NCBI RefSeq assembly: GCF_013201605.1 | Contig: NZ_CP053848.1 | Location: forward strand, 1,178,001 to 1,242,000 | Length of the DNA stretch: 64,000 nucleotides | Source: Campylobacter ornithocola | Lineage (GTDB): Bacteria > Campylobacterota > Campylobacteria > Campylobacterales > Campylobacteraceae | Reading direction: 5' to 3' | In this document: in pieces, positions 19,739-28,428 of the stretch | Numbering within the stretch: position 1 is the stretch's first letter | How the letters are laid out: each line of letters starts with the position of its first letter | Made by a program: the position numbers and the translations under genes | The notes under the pieces: generated by a model | Database searches by the model: none | What the model saw: the letters and a program-made list of their open reading frames with translations, nothing else | What the model was told of the DNA's origin: nothing

Positions 19739-20430
19739 TTTATTTCCAAAAATTTTTCTATATCAGTTTTGATTTTATCAATGGCTGTGCAAACATCTTC
19801 TATATAAACTTTAGTAAAATTACTTTCTAGATATTTATCCTCATCAAGATTGTTTAATATACTTTGCTTGCATACTCTTGCATACTCTCCCACGGGCAAA
19901 ACCTGCCCACTTGTACCTATACATACAAATAAATCACAATTTTGTAATTTCTCATATAAAATTTTATAATTTGGTGCCATTTCTTCAAACATTACGATAT
20001 TATGTCTTACACTCTTACTTTGGCATTTAGGACAAATTTTATCATCACTACTTTCATAGCCTATGTTAAAAATATTTTCACACTCTAAACACCTAAGTTC
20101 AGGCAAAAAGCCATGTAAATGTACCACTTCTTCACATCCTGCTCGTTCTAACAAATCATCTACATTTTGAGTTAAAATACTTATTTGTTTTGGAAATTTT
20201 TGTTTTAATAAAGCGATGATTTCATGTGCATGATTTGGCTTGACACTAGCTAATTCTTTTCTTCTTTTATTATAAAATTCCAAAACTTTTTTAGGATTTT
20301 TTCTAAAGCCAGTTGCAGAGCAAACTTCCATCACATCATGTTCTTCCCAAAGCCCACCACTAGCTCTAAAAGTTTTTATACCACTTGGAGCAGACAAACC
20401 CGCTCCGCTTAATATCATAATGTTTTTCAT
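19732..20430 (-). CDS. cobB: NAD-dependent protein deacylase, Sir2 family (class III/U type)
   Basis: A 232-residue sirtuin. NAD-binding G-A-G-L-S-A-P-S-G-I-K-T-F-R is at residue 9. TQNVDD near residue 99 and HLHG near 118 hold the catalytic Asn, Asp and His. Two CxxC pairs (CLEC, CPKC) bind zinc. The Y-N-K-R segment near residue 54 keeps the Tyr and Arg that read negatively charged acyl groups in SIRT5-like enzymes, so desuccinylation is possible. The gene lies between the RM system and the LysE-type gene, as in C. jejuni. Confidence 0.88.
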   Translation of the reverse strand: MKNIMILSGAGLSAPSGIKTFRASGGLWEEHDVMEVCSATGFRKNPKKVLEFYNKRRKELASVKPNHAHEIIALLKQKFPKQISILTQNVDDLLERAGCEEVVHLHGFLPELRCLECENIFNIGYESSDDKICPKCQSKSVRHNIVMFEEMAPNYKILYEKLQNCDLFVCIGTSGQVLPVGEYARVCKQSILNNLDEDKYLESNFTKVYIEDVCTAIDKIKTDIEKFLEIKC

Positions 20431-20471
20431 TACAAACCTTATAAAATTTACAAAGTTTAGCGAAAAATGCT

Positions 20472-23291
20472 TTAAGAAAATAAATATTTTTGTAAGATTT
20501 TTTCTTTTTCTTTTTCTAAAAATTCTAATTTAGGATTAAGAAAATCAATTTGTTGTTCTACTAATTCAATGCTTTGAACAATTTTTTCTTGAATTTCTAG
20601 CGGTGGGAGTGGGATTTGATAATTTGAAAATTCGGGGATAGTTAATTGCGGGATATTAGAGCCGCTATTTTTTATTTCGCTATTATTAATAAGAATTTCT
20701 GCAAATTTCAAGTTTAATATTTTTTCTTTTGGAATAAGTGTAATTAGTCTTACTATTGGTACAAAAGGTTCAAATCTAGCGACAGCATAGCCTATTGTCC
20801 CCCTAGCTAATACTGTCAAGGCTTTTTGGGTTATGGTTGGTTTTATAGTCCAGCCATACAAACCTTTATTTCCAACAGCATTAGCATAAATAGGTACTGA
20901 AAACTTTTGTGTTTTAAACTCTGAAAATTCTTTTGGTTTATCACCTCCAGCACTCAGCAAACCAATATTTTTAATTTTTTCCTTTTCCCAGCCATTTTGT
21001 GGTGGTTCGGGAAGAGTTTGCAAAAGCTCTTGTATGGTTTTAGAAAAGTTTTTAAAAGCATTAAAATCTTGCTCCCTTTCTTTGCTTTGAGTTTCTTCAA
21101 CTAATACTTCAGAATGACTGATTTGTTCTTCAATTAGCGAAAGCAAAAGATTAAAATCAAGCTTAAATTCTAATTTTTGCAAATTTTCTAAAATAGAATT
21201 TAGTTCATACCCCCCCCCATTATCATCTATGATACCGCATTTTTGAAGTATTGCTTTGATTAAGTTTTGATACTCTTCTACACTCATTCTTATTGTGTTA
21301 TACTGTTCTTCTACCTTTTCACATTCTGCCACGATTTGCTTTTGAATCTCAAAGTCTGCATTTGGTATTAAAATAGATTCTAAATTTGTTTTATTGATTC
21401 CGCCTTGAGCCGAACCTGTAATTTTAGATTTTAAAGCTTGTTGTCCACTATAAGAATGTAATATATAAAATAAATATTTTTGTTTTGCTATATTATCACA
21501 ACGCAATAAAAAAATATGCTCATTAATCATTGCGGATTTCCCAATAAATTCATTACGCACCATTGCAATTTTACCAGTTAATGCACCATCTTTACATATT
21601 AAAATATCAAATTGTTTTACAATTCCTTTATCTTGCAACGCAAAACTTTCATAAAATTCTATTGGTACATACTTAGGATTATCTAATTTGATATACCCAC
21701 TTTTATTGTCTATATGTTCTCCACCAAGACTCAGTGCACCGTTTTCATATTTGCCGACACCACCACTAGGACGCTTTGCGGCTTGAATATCTAATACAAA
21801 ATCTTTAAGTCTTACTAACTCAAATTTAGAATTTACAAAAGGATTAGACATTTCACTTTGCGTTGAATTACTAGGATTTAAACTTATAGCTTTATTAAAT
21901 TCCACTTTTTCAAAATCCATCATATCAACAAGCCTTGCTTTACTAGCATAGCTTTGCAAATCTTTTGGTATATCACTAAGAGTTTTTAAAAATGCTTTGC
22001 AAATTAAAGTATTAAGTTTAGTCTCATTTTGCGGATTGTCTCTTTCAAAAAGTGGACTCAAATAAGGCTCGTGCAATTCTTTTAAGCCTTCATCGCCTTT
22101 TCTATTGCTCCACTCATAGCCTAAAAATTTCTTTTGTTCTTTTATATCACTTGGGGATTTTATGATTAAGACTTCTTGATTAAGACTTAAACAAAAATAA
22201 AGCAGTTTATCTTTTTCTATTGCTTGAGTATAAGCTAAAAAGGCTTTATCTTCTAAACTTTTTTTATCTTTACTCTCTTTATAAATTTTAGATTCTTTAA
22301 GTTTTTTATAATCGCTTGTTTGCTCAAATGCATTGCGATAATCTTTAAAGGCTTCTAGCTCTGCAAGTTTAGAATCTAAGCTGCCGTTTAAAAAATTTTC
22401 ATAAAGCTCTTTATCAAATTTTCTAAAGTCACAATACGCACTTAGATAATTTTGATAAAAGTTTTCATTGTCTTTTAAATTTTCAGCTTCTATGCGTTCT
22501 TTAATCAAACTATAATCTTGAGAAATAAGATGATTTTCTTGTTTAAAAGTTTCTTTTTTGCGTAAAAATAAAATAATCGTATTTGTCCCTGTCGCTCCAA
22601 AAGTACAGCTTCCAAGCTCAACAATGGCAATAAAATCAAAATTTTGAAATAATATTTCTCTTGTATTTTTATAAATAGAATCCTTATTTAAAATAGAACT
22701 TGGCAAAATAATGGCAGCTTTAGCATTATCTTTTAAAATTTGATTTGCTCTTTCTATGAAAAAACATTCAATAGCACTATTTGTTTCTATGTTTATATCA
22801 TCGTTAAAAAGTTTATAGGTATTTTTAGATTTATCACTTAAAGTTTCTAAAAATCCTTTTACAGAATAAGGTGGATTTGCTATAAGCAAATCAAAATTAT
22901 TAGATTCTATTTGTGGTTTTGCTTTTTCTCCTTCTAGATTGCTTATATTTGCTAACTCAAAAGAAGCAAGTGCATCAGCGTATAAAATATTGATTTCATT
23001 TTGCCCATACATTGCACTTGAGACCTTAGAAACCTTACTTAAGCGATATTCTTTTTCAATACCATAAATATTTTTATAATGCTCTTTTAATTCTTCTTCT
23101 GTTAAATATCGCTTAAGCTCATTGGCATAGGTGTTTAAAAAATGTCCAGCACCACAAGCATAATCAATCACCCTTAAAGCTTTAGAGTTTTTGCTTAACA
23201 TTTCTTGAAGCGGTAAAGAATACATAATAAATTCACAAATTTGAATAGGAGTGAAAAACTGCCCTTCATCTTGCTTCATACCTTTTTGCAA
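20472..23291 (-). CDS. Methyltransferase-specificity part of a single-chain (type IIG/I-like) RM protein
   Basis: A 939-residue product if read from the TTG at 23291. The N6-adenine methylase domain has DYACGAGHF near residue 45 (SAM site) and the catalytic N-P-P-Y near residue 140. Two HsdS-type target-recognition domains follow (about 480-650 and 785-939), each ending in a coiled-coil spacer. A G9 tract between them encodes Gly692-694. The frame is really the continuation of the upstream nuclease ORF: adding one T to a T6 run at 23290-23295 gives a fused 1343-residue protein like the C. jejuni CjeI-type enzyme at the same locus. Confidence 0.85.
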   Translation of the reverse strand: MQKGMKQDEGQFFTPIQICEFIMYSLPLQEMLSKNSKALRVIDYACGAGHFLNTYANELKRYLTEEELKEHYKNIYGIEKEYRLSKVSKVSSAMYGQNEINILYADALASFELANISNLEGEKAKPQIESNNFDLLIANPPYSVKGFLETLSDKSKNTYKLFNDDINIETNSAIECFFIERANQILKDNAKAAIILPSSILNKDSIYKNTREILFQNFDFIAIVELGSCTFGATGTNTIILFLRKKETFKQENHLISQDYSLIKERIEAENLKDNENFYQNYLSAYCDFRKFDKELYENFLNGSLDSKLAELEAFKDYRNAFEQTSDYKKLKESKIYKESKDKKSLEDKAFLAYTQAIEKDKLLYFCLSLNQEVLIIKSPSDIKEQKKFLGYEWSNRKGDEGLKELHEPYLSPLFERDNPQNETKLNTLICKAFLKTLSDIPKDLQSYASKARLVDMMDFEKVEFNKAISLNPSNSTQSEMSNPFVNSKFELVRLKDFVLDIQAAKRPSGGVGKYENGALSLGGEHIDNKSGYIKLDNPKYVPIEFYESFALQDKGIVKQFDILICKDGALTGKIAMVRNEFIGKSAMINEHIFLLRCDNIAKQKYLFYILHSYSGQQALKSKITGSAQGGINKTNLESILIPNADFEIQKQIVAECEKVEEQYNTIRMSVEEYQNLIKAILQKCGIIDDNGGGYELNSILENLQKLEFKLDFNLLLSLIEEQISHSEVLVEETQSKEREQDFNAFKNFSKTIQELLQTLPEPPQNGWEKEKIKNIGLLSAGGDKPKEFSEFKTQKFSVPIYANAVGNKGLYGWTIKPTITQKALTVLARGTIGYAVARFEPFVPIVRLITLIPKEKILNLKFAEILINNSEIKNSGSNIPQLTIPEFSNYQIPLPPLEIQEKIVQSIELVEQQIDFLNPKLEFLEKEKEKILQKYLFS
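21210..21218 (-). repeat. Phase-variable G9 tract between the two recognition domains
   Basis: Nine C on the plus strand (G9 in the gene). The current length keeps the frame open. G10 would give a TGA one codon after the tract and G8 a TAA three codons after it, both removing the second recognition domain. Confidence 0.85.
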
Positions 23292-24502
23292 AAAAGTTCA
23301 AAAAGATTGCCTAAAAATTGATTTGTAGAGTTTTGAGTAAGCTTGTAATTTGCAAAAAGCTCTACTATTTCTTTTAACACAAGTGCGTTTTTTAAGAATA
23401 ATTCTTTATTATGCACTTCTAAAAATGCAAAATCATTATTGGAATAAAATTTTAATTCTTTGATGTAATTTTGCATTGCTTCTTTTAAAGTTTTTATCTT
23501 TAATTGCTTAAAGTCTTTTTCTATATCTTCATTAGATACAAAGGTAATTTTTTCTCCTAAGAATTCTTTCATAGCTTCTTTATAAAGCCACATTAATCTA
23601 TCTTGCATATTTGCATAAGTATCTGCCATTACACCAAAATATCCAAATTTAAGATTGTTTTTATTAAAAGTTTCATCATAAATTTTGCAAAGAAAAATAT
23701 TTACAAGTTTATCAAAGGCATTTTCCTTGCCTGATATATTATGCTTACGTAAAATTTTTGCAAATTCATGATATTTGCCTTCTTCTTTAAGTTCTTTAAG
23801 ATTATCAAATGTTGGAATTATTTCTAAAATTTTATAAGCATTGACATTTGCTTCAAAAATGCCTTGTTCAAAATATTGTAGTTCATAACTTTCTTTCCAA
23901 GTTTTAAAAAGCTCTATATTGTTATTGGCTTTTTTATAAGAATTTTGCAATTCTTTTTCTTTTAAATATTCTTCATTATCGTAAGCTTGTATGATATAAT
24001 TTTTATATTCCAACTTATCACTAAAATCACTTGTATAAAGACAAAGATATTTTACGCCTTTTTCTTGCTGAAGATAAGAAAAAAGCTGTCCTCCATCTTC
24101 TTGCATTCTATTCCATTCTTTTACAAACTCACTATTTTTAGAATCTATAGTTTTACACTCTATAATTAAATAGGGGTTATTTTCATTATCCTTTACTAAA
24201 ATATCAGCTTTGCCACCTTTTTTATCCCTGCCAAGATTCCATTTTGGTTCTAACTCTAAATGTTCAGCCTTGTAGCCTTTTTCTAAAAGTCTATGCACAC
24301 ATTCAAAAACTACAAAATTTTCAGGGTGTAAAAAATTTGAAGTAGTTTTATCATGAATTTTGATTTCTTTTGGGTAATTAATACTTTGATTTTTATAATC
24401 TATTGAAAGCATGTAATTATTGATTGTTTTTACATAGTTTTCATTTTCATTTTTAAAACCTAAAATTTCTAAAACTTGTTTTAAATTATTTTTTGTAATC
24501 AT
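23276..24502 (-). CDS. Nuclease part of the split RM protein (HsdR_N-like domain)
   Basis: A 408-residue product. A PD-(D/E)xK-type endonuclease core is visible: G-G-K-A-D-I-L-V near residue 94, then L-I-I-E-C-K-T near 112, which supplies the catalytic Asp, Glu and Lys. The rest is helical and would link to the methylase. The frame ends in C-K-K-V-stop at the T6 run, while the -1 frame continues directly into the methylase part. It may work as a separate subunit with the downstream ORF restarting at TTG, or be half of a broken gene. No partner HsdR helicase is present. Confidence 0.75.
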   Translation of the reverse strand: MITKNNLKQVLEILGFKNENENYVKTINNYMLSIDYKNQSINYPKEIKIHDKTTSNFLHPENFVVFECVHRLLEKGYKAEHLELEPKWNLGRDKKGGKADILVKDNENNPYLIIECKTIDSKNSEFVKEWNRMQEDGGQLFSYLQQEKGVKYLCLYTSDFSDKLEYKNYIIQAYDNEEYLKEKELQNSYKKANNNIELFKTWKESYELQYFEQGIFEANVNAYKILEIIPTFDNLKELKEEGKYHEFAKILRKHNISGKENAFDKLVNIFLCKIYDETFNKNNLKFGYFGVMADTYANMQDRLMWLYKEAMKEFLGEKITFVSNEDIEKDFKQLKIKTLKEAMQNYIKELKFYSNNDFAFLEVHNKELFLKNALVLKEIVELFANYKLTQNSTNQFLGNLFELFCKKV

Positions 24503-24510
24503 TTATTTCC

Positions 24511-26709
24511 TTACAATTTAACCACCTTAGCGCCAAAACCACCTTGATTAATCGGTGCATCATTAAAGCTTTTTACGCTTTTGTGAGCTTTTAAAAACTC
24601 TTTTACCGCAAAAGCTAATTTTCCTGTGCCTATACCATGATAAACTATCACCTCATCAAAACCCACTATCAAAGCATCAGAGATAAATTTATCAAGTCTT
24701 TCAAGTGCTTCATCGCTTCTTAAGCCGTGTAAATCTAAAATCATATTTAAAGCACTTGGGCGAGTTATACTAACACTTGATTTTACCTTTTGCTTAGGGG
24801 TTTGATTGCTTTTTTTAAGAAGCTTTAATGGTACACGCAAACTTAATCCATCACTTTGAATTATCGCATCATTTTTAGAAATAGCTGTGATTTTACCTTT
24901 GATTTTTTCGTATTTGACAAAGTCGCCCACCCTAAGCTCTTCATTTTGCTCCATACTTGGTAAAATAATGCTTTTTTTAAGCTCATTAGCTTTATTTAGA
25001 CTTCTTTGTTTTTCTTTGATATCTTTTAAATTTATCGTTTTTTTAGCTTCTTCTATGGCTTTGTGATATTTAAACTCTAAATTAGAAACAAGCTTTTTAA
25101 ATTCTTGCTCGTTTTTTTCTTTTTGATCTTTGAGTGAAAGTAAAATTTCATCTACCTTGGCTTCTTTTTTCCCAAGCTCTTCATTTTTTTTACGTAAAGA
25201 AAGCTCAAGATTGATGTTTTTACTCACCATTTCTTCTAAATTTTCTTTATCTTCTCCATAAAGTTTTTTAGCATTTTGCACTAAATTCGCACTTATACCA
25301 TACCTTAAAGCTGTCTCAAATGCATAAGATTTACCTATGGTACCTTTTAAAAACTCATATTTTGGCCTTGAAAGCTCTTCATCATACAAAGCAGCGATGA
25401 GTTCAACTTGTGAATTTTTAGCTAAAAGCATTGCAAGGCGTTTGTGGTGAGTTGTGATGATGATTTTATTATCTTGCTCTAAAAGCTTAGAAATAAGCTC
25501 GGTATATAAACACGCTGCTTCTTCAAAATCTGTCCCAAGCTCTATCTCATCAATTCCTAATAAAACATTTTTCTTACCCAAAAGCTTAGAAAAATGCAAC
25601 ATTCTTCCTGCAAAAGTAGAAATATCGTTTTTTACATTTTGTGGATCTTCTAAAATCGCATCAAATTCTTTAAAATTTCCTATTTGACTTTTTTGTGCGT
25701 TAATTCTCATAGGAAGTAAATGCTTTGCAAGTAAAGCTGCGCTTAAAATTCCTTTTAAAAGCATAGACTTACCACCTGCATTTACACCTGTGATGATTAA
25801 AACTTTTTTATTAAATTCTATATTTACACTTTTTGCATTTTTTAAAGCCGGATGTGCGAAGTTATATAAACTTAAATTATTAGAACTATCAGTTAAAACA
25901 AACTCATAATCATGTTTTTTAGCCATCAAAACTCTAGCACTATAATGATCAAATAAATCAAAAGCATTATTAATAAATTTTAAAAACATCAAATTTTTAT
26001 AAAAAACCAAGCTAATTTTTTTAGCATATTCATAAAAAATCTCTTCTTTGGCATCTTTGACTTCATCAATTTGGCTTTGAATTTTTTCCACACTCAAAGG
26101 CACCACATAAAATCCACCGCCACTACTTCTACCTATGATTTTTGCTTTTAAGACATGATTAAACCCACCACGTAAAAGCAAGGCCTCCATACCATTTATA
26201 AGATGAATTTGTGTATCGATTAAATACACACTAAGACTTTTAGCATATGTGAGTTTTTTAAACTCAGCTATCAAGCTTTCTTTTTTCATTTTTAGAGCTA
26301 AATTTAAATTAACAAGTCTTTCATCAATACTTTCTTTAATTTCACCCTTTTCATCAAAATACTCAAAAAGTTCTAAAATAACCTGTGGAATTTCTATTTT
26401 TAAAAGCCATTCTTTCAAACTTTCTTCAAATTTTAAGCCCTTTAAATACTTAAAATACTTACAGATTTTAATAAATTCAAAGCTTTGACTTAAATGTAAA
26501 ATTCCTTGTTTGCTAAGATGAGTTAAAGCACTATTTAGCTCTTCTATCATAGGTGGTGGATTAAAATCAATCAGCGAGAGTTCGTTGATTCTTTTATGAT
26601 GAAGTTTGCTATCACCTTGTAAAAAAAATTCTTTGTCTCTTGCAAAAAGTCCTTTGAAATCTTCTATATAAGTATCTAAATCTAGCTTTTTAAAAAATTG
26701 CTCTTGCAT
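24511..26709 (-). CDS. mutS2: MutS2 endonuclease/ATPase
   Basis: A 732-residue protein. The MutS ATPase core has Walker A T-G-V-N-A-G-G-K-S near residue 305 and a Walker B D-E-I-E-L-G near 390. A long coiled coil follows (about 490-590), and a C-terminal Smr nuclease domain holds LDLHG near residue 662 and H-G-I-G-T-G near 693. MutS2 proteins suppress recombination or act on collided ribosomes, and do not do mismatch repair. The start abuts the stop of the upstream membrane protein gene by a one-base overlap. Confidence 0.92.
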   Translation of the reverse strand: MQEQFFKKLDLDTYIEDFKGLFARDKEFFLQGDSKLHHKRINELSLIDFNPPPMIEELNSALTHLSKQGILHLSQSFEFIKICKYFKYLKGLKFEESLKEWLLKIEIPQVILELFEYFDEKGEIKESIDERLVNLNLALKMKKESLIAEFKKLTYAKSLSVYLIDTQIHLINGMEALLLRGGFNHVLKAKIIGRSSGGGFYVVPLSVEKIQSQIDEVKDAKEEIFYEYAKKISLVFYKNLMFLKFINNAFDLFDHYSARVLMAKKHDYEFVLTDSSNNLSLYNFAHPALKNAKSVNIEFNKKVLIITGVNAGGKSMLLKGILSAALLAKHLLPMRINAQKSQIGNFKEFDAILEDPQNVKNDISTFAGRMLHFSKLLGKKNVLLGIDEIELGTDFEEAACLYTELISKLLEQDNKIIITTHHKRLAMLLAKNSQVELIAALYDEELSRPKYEFLKGTIGKSYAFETALRYGISANLVQNAKKLYGEDKENLEEMVSKNINLELSLRKKNEELGKKEAKVDEILLSLKDQKEKNEQEFKKLVSNLEFKYHKAIEEAKKTINLKDIKEKQRSLNKANELKKSIILPSMEQNEELRVGDFVKYEKIKGKITAISKNDAIIQSDGLSLRVPLKLLKKSNQTPKQKVKSSVSITRPSALNMILDLHGLRSDEALERLDKFISDALIVGFDEVIVYHGIGTGKLAFAVKEFLKAHKSVKSFNDAPINQGGFGAKVVKL

Positions 26710-27056
26710 TATTTATCCACCTTGCAATCTTTTATATCAAAAATCAATGCTTTAAATTGCTTGTTTTTACCATTAGAAACAAAGCTTTGAGTTCCATGCT
26801 CGAAGTTAAAATACTCTTTACTTATATTAACATCTTTGCAAATTAGACTTTGTCCTTGTAAAAATGCATTAAGTGTTTCTTTTTTTAAAACTCCACTTCT
26901 TGTAGCACTTAACTCAAATTTAATTGCAAAAGCAATCATCAAAATCAACACTAAAATCAAAAGATAATTACTAATCTTGCCTATTTTTTTACGCAAAAAA
27001 ACAAAAAAAAGTAAAATCGCAAAAAAAGCTAAGATATATAAAAAAATCTTAAACAT
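26709..27056 (-). CDS. Small membrane protein of unknown function
   Basis: A 115-residue protein with two N-terminal hydrophobic helices (about 3-22 and 30-47) and a 65-residue mainly beta tail with two cysteines (L-I-C-K-D and D-C-K). It overlaps murC by eight bases upstream and mutS2 by one base downstream, so it belongs to the murC-mutS2 unit, in the same order as in C. jejuni. No domain recognised. Confidence 0.75.
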   Translation of the reverse strand: MFKIFLYILAFFAILLFFVFLRKKIGKISNYLLILVLILMIAFAIKFELSATRSGVLKKETLNAFLQGQSLICKDVNISKEYFNFEHGTQSFVSNGKNKQFKALIFDIKDCKVDK

Positions 27057-28341
27057 ACTTGCCCCTAAGCTTTGTGCTTATATCTCCTGCGCCAAAGCCA
27101 ATTACTAAGCCATTTTCAATCAACTCATCATCAAAATAAATAGCGCTTTCTTCTCTTTTGATTTCTTTTATAAATTTAGCTTTTGGAAAATATTTTTGCA
27201 TATTAATTTCTATTTTAGCTTCCCCTGCTGCATACACAGGTAATATGTAAAGTTCATCAACACTTGCTAAAACCTCACTAAAATACTCTATGTTTGCACT
27301 TAAACGCGTGTAGCGGTGAGGCTCAAAAATAGCTATGATTTTTTTATATCCAGCTAATCTTGCATACTCACTTGCTGCTTTAAGTGTGGTTTTGATTTCT
27401 GTTGGATGGTGTCCATAATCATCAATCAAAGCCATATTTTCATTTGCAAATAAAATATCAAATCTTTTTTTAATACCTTGATATTTTAAAAGCTTAGTTT
27501 TTATCTCTTCCATACTTACAAATTCACTCGCAGCCAAAATAGCTAAGGTAGCGTCCATCGCCACATGTTCGCCCATACCAAAAACACTAAATTCCCCAAA
27601 ATCTTTAAATGTAAAATATGTTTTTGGTTTAAAATTTTCTACTTTCATATAAATATTTGTGATATCTTTGCTAGGATAAAGTCTTTTAGCATTATTTAAA
27701 TTTAAACTTGATAAAAACTCATCTTCAGCATTAATCACTTGAATTTTAGACAAATGCAAAAAATCTGCATAGGCCTTGTGTAATCTTGCAAGATCATTTT
27801 CATAATGATCTAAATGTTCAGCTTCTACATTAGTCACTATAGCTAAATATGGGTTTGAGTTTAAAAAAGAACTATCACTTTCATCAGCTTCAAAAACGAG
27901 ATTTTCGCTTTCTTTATAAAGCATATTAGTGCCACTTTCTTTTAACACTGCACCAATGATCACAGAAGCTTCTATCAAGCTTGCTAAAATGCTTGAAGTC
28001 GTGCTTTTACCATGAGCACCAGCAACCGCAAAAACCCTTTTGTCTTTTAAGATCATAGGTAAGGCTTCTTTTCTTGAAAGCGTTGTGATATTTTGCTTTT
28101 TTGCGCCAGCTAACTCTTCATTATCTTCTTTAATAGCAGCTGAATATACCACTAAATCAACATCTTTAACATTGTCTTTATGATGAGGAATTTTTATATC
28201 TATACCTTCTTTTTCTAATTCTTTTGTGATTTTACTTTCTTTGATATCAGAACCACTTATCTTAAAGCCTTGCTCTTTTAAAAATCTCGCCAAAGCTGAA
28301 ATTCCAATACCACCTATACCTATAAAATGAATTTTTTGCAT
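27049..28341 (-). CDS. murC: UDP-N-acetylmuramate--L-alanine ligase
   Basis: A cytoplasmic ligase adding L-Ala to UDP-MurNAc. The N-terminal Rossmann motif is G-I-G-G-I-G-I-S at residue 8, the ATP-binding G-A-H-G-K-S-T-T is near residue 107, and E-A-D-E-S-D near 152 and H-P-T-E-I near 315 hold metal and domain-closure residues. The 430 residues match the short epsilonproteobacterial form. Confidence 0.95.
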   Translation of the reverse strand: MQKIHFIGIGGIGISALARFLKEQGFKISGSDIKESKITKELEKEGIDIKIPHHKDNVKDVDLVVYSAAIKEDNEELAGAKKQNITTLSRKEALPMILKDKRVFAVAGAHGKSTTSSILASLIEASVIIGAVLKESGTNMLYKESENLVFEADESDSSFLNSNPYLAIVTNVEAEHLDHYENDLARLHKAYADFLHLSKIQVINAEDEFLSSLNLNNAKRLYPSKDITNIYMKVENFKPKTYFTFKDFGEFSVFGMGEHVAMDATLAILAASEFVSMEEIKTKLLKYQGIKKRFDILFANENMALIDDYGHHPTEIKTTLKAASEYARLAGYKKIIAIFEPHRYTRLSANIEYFSEVLASVDELYILPVYAAGEAKIEINMQKYFPKAKFIKEIKREESAIYFDDELIENGLVIGFGAGDISTKLRGKYV

Positions 28342-28428
28342 TTTTGCCTCAAATTTTTTAAAAATTTAAGGCAAAATTCTATCATTTGTTTACTAAAAAT
28401 AAAATATAAAAGCCTTTGGAGATAAAAT

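Noticed and set aside
23288-23296. Programmed -1 ribosomal frameshift at the T6 run
   Set aside because: The A-site codon TGC does not re-pair after a -1 slip, and no clear downstream pseudoknot is seen; a mutation or a T7 allele is simpler, so this is kept only as an alternative.
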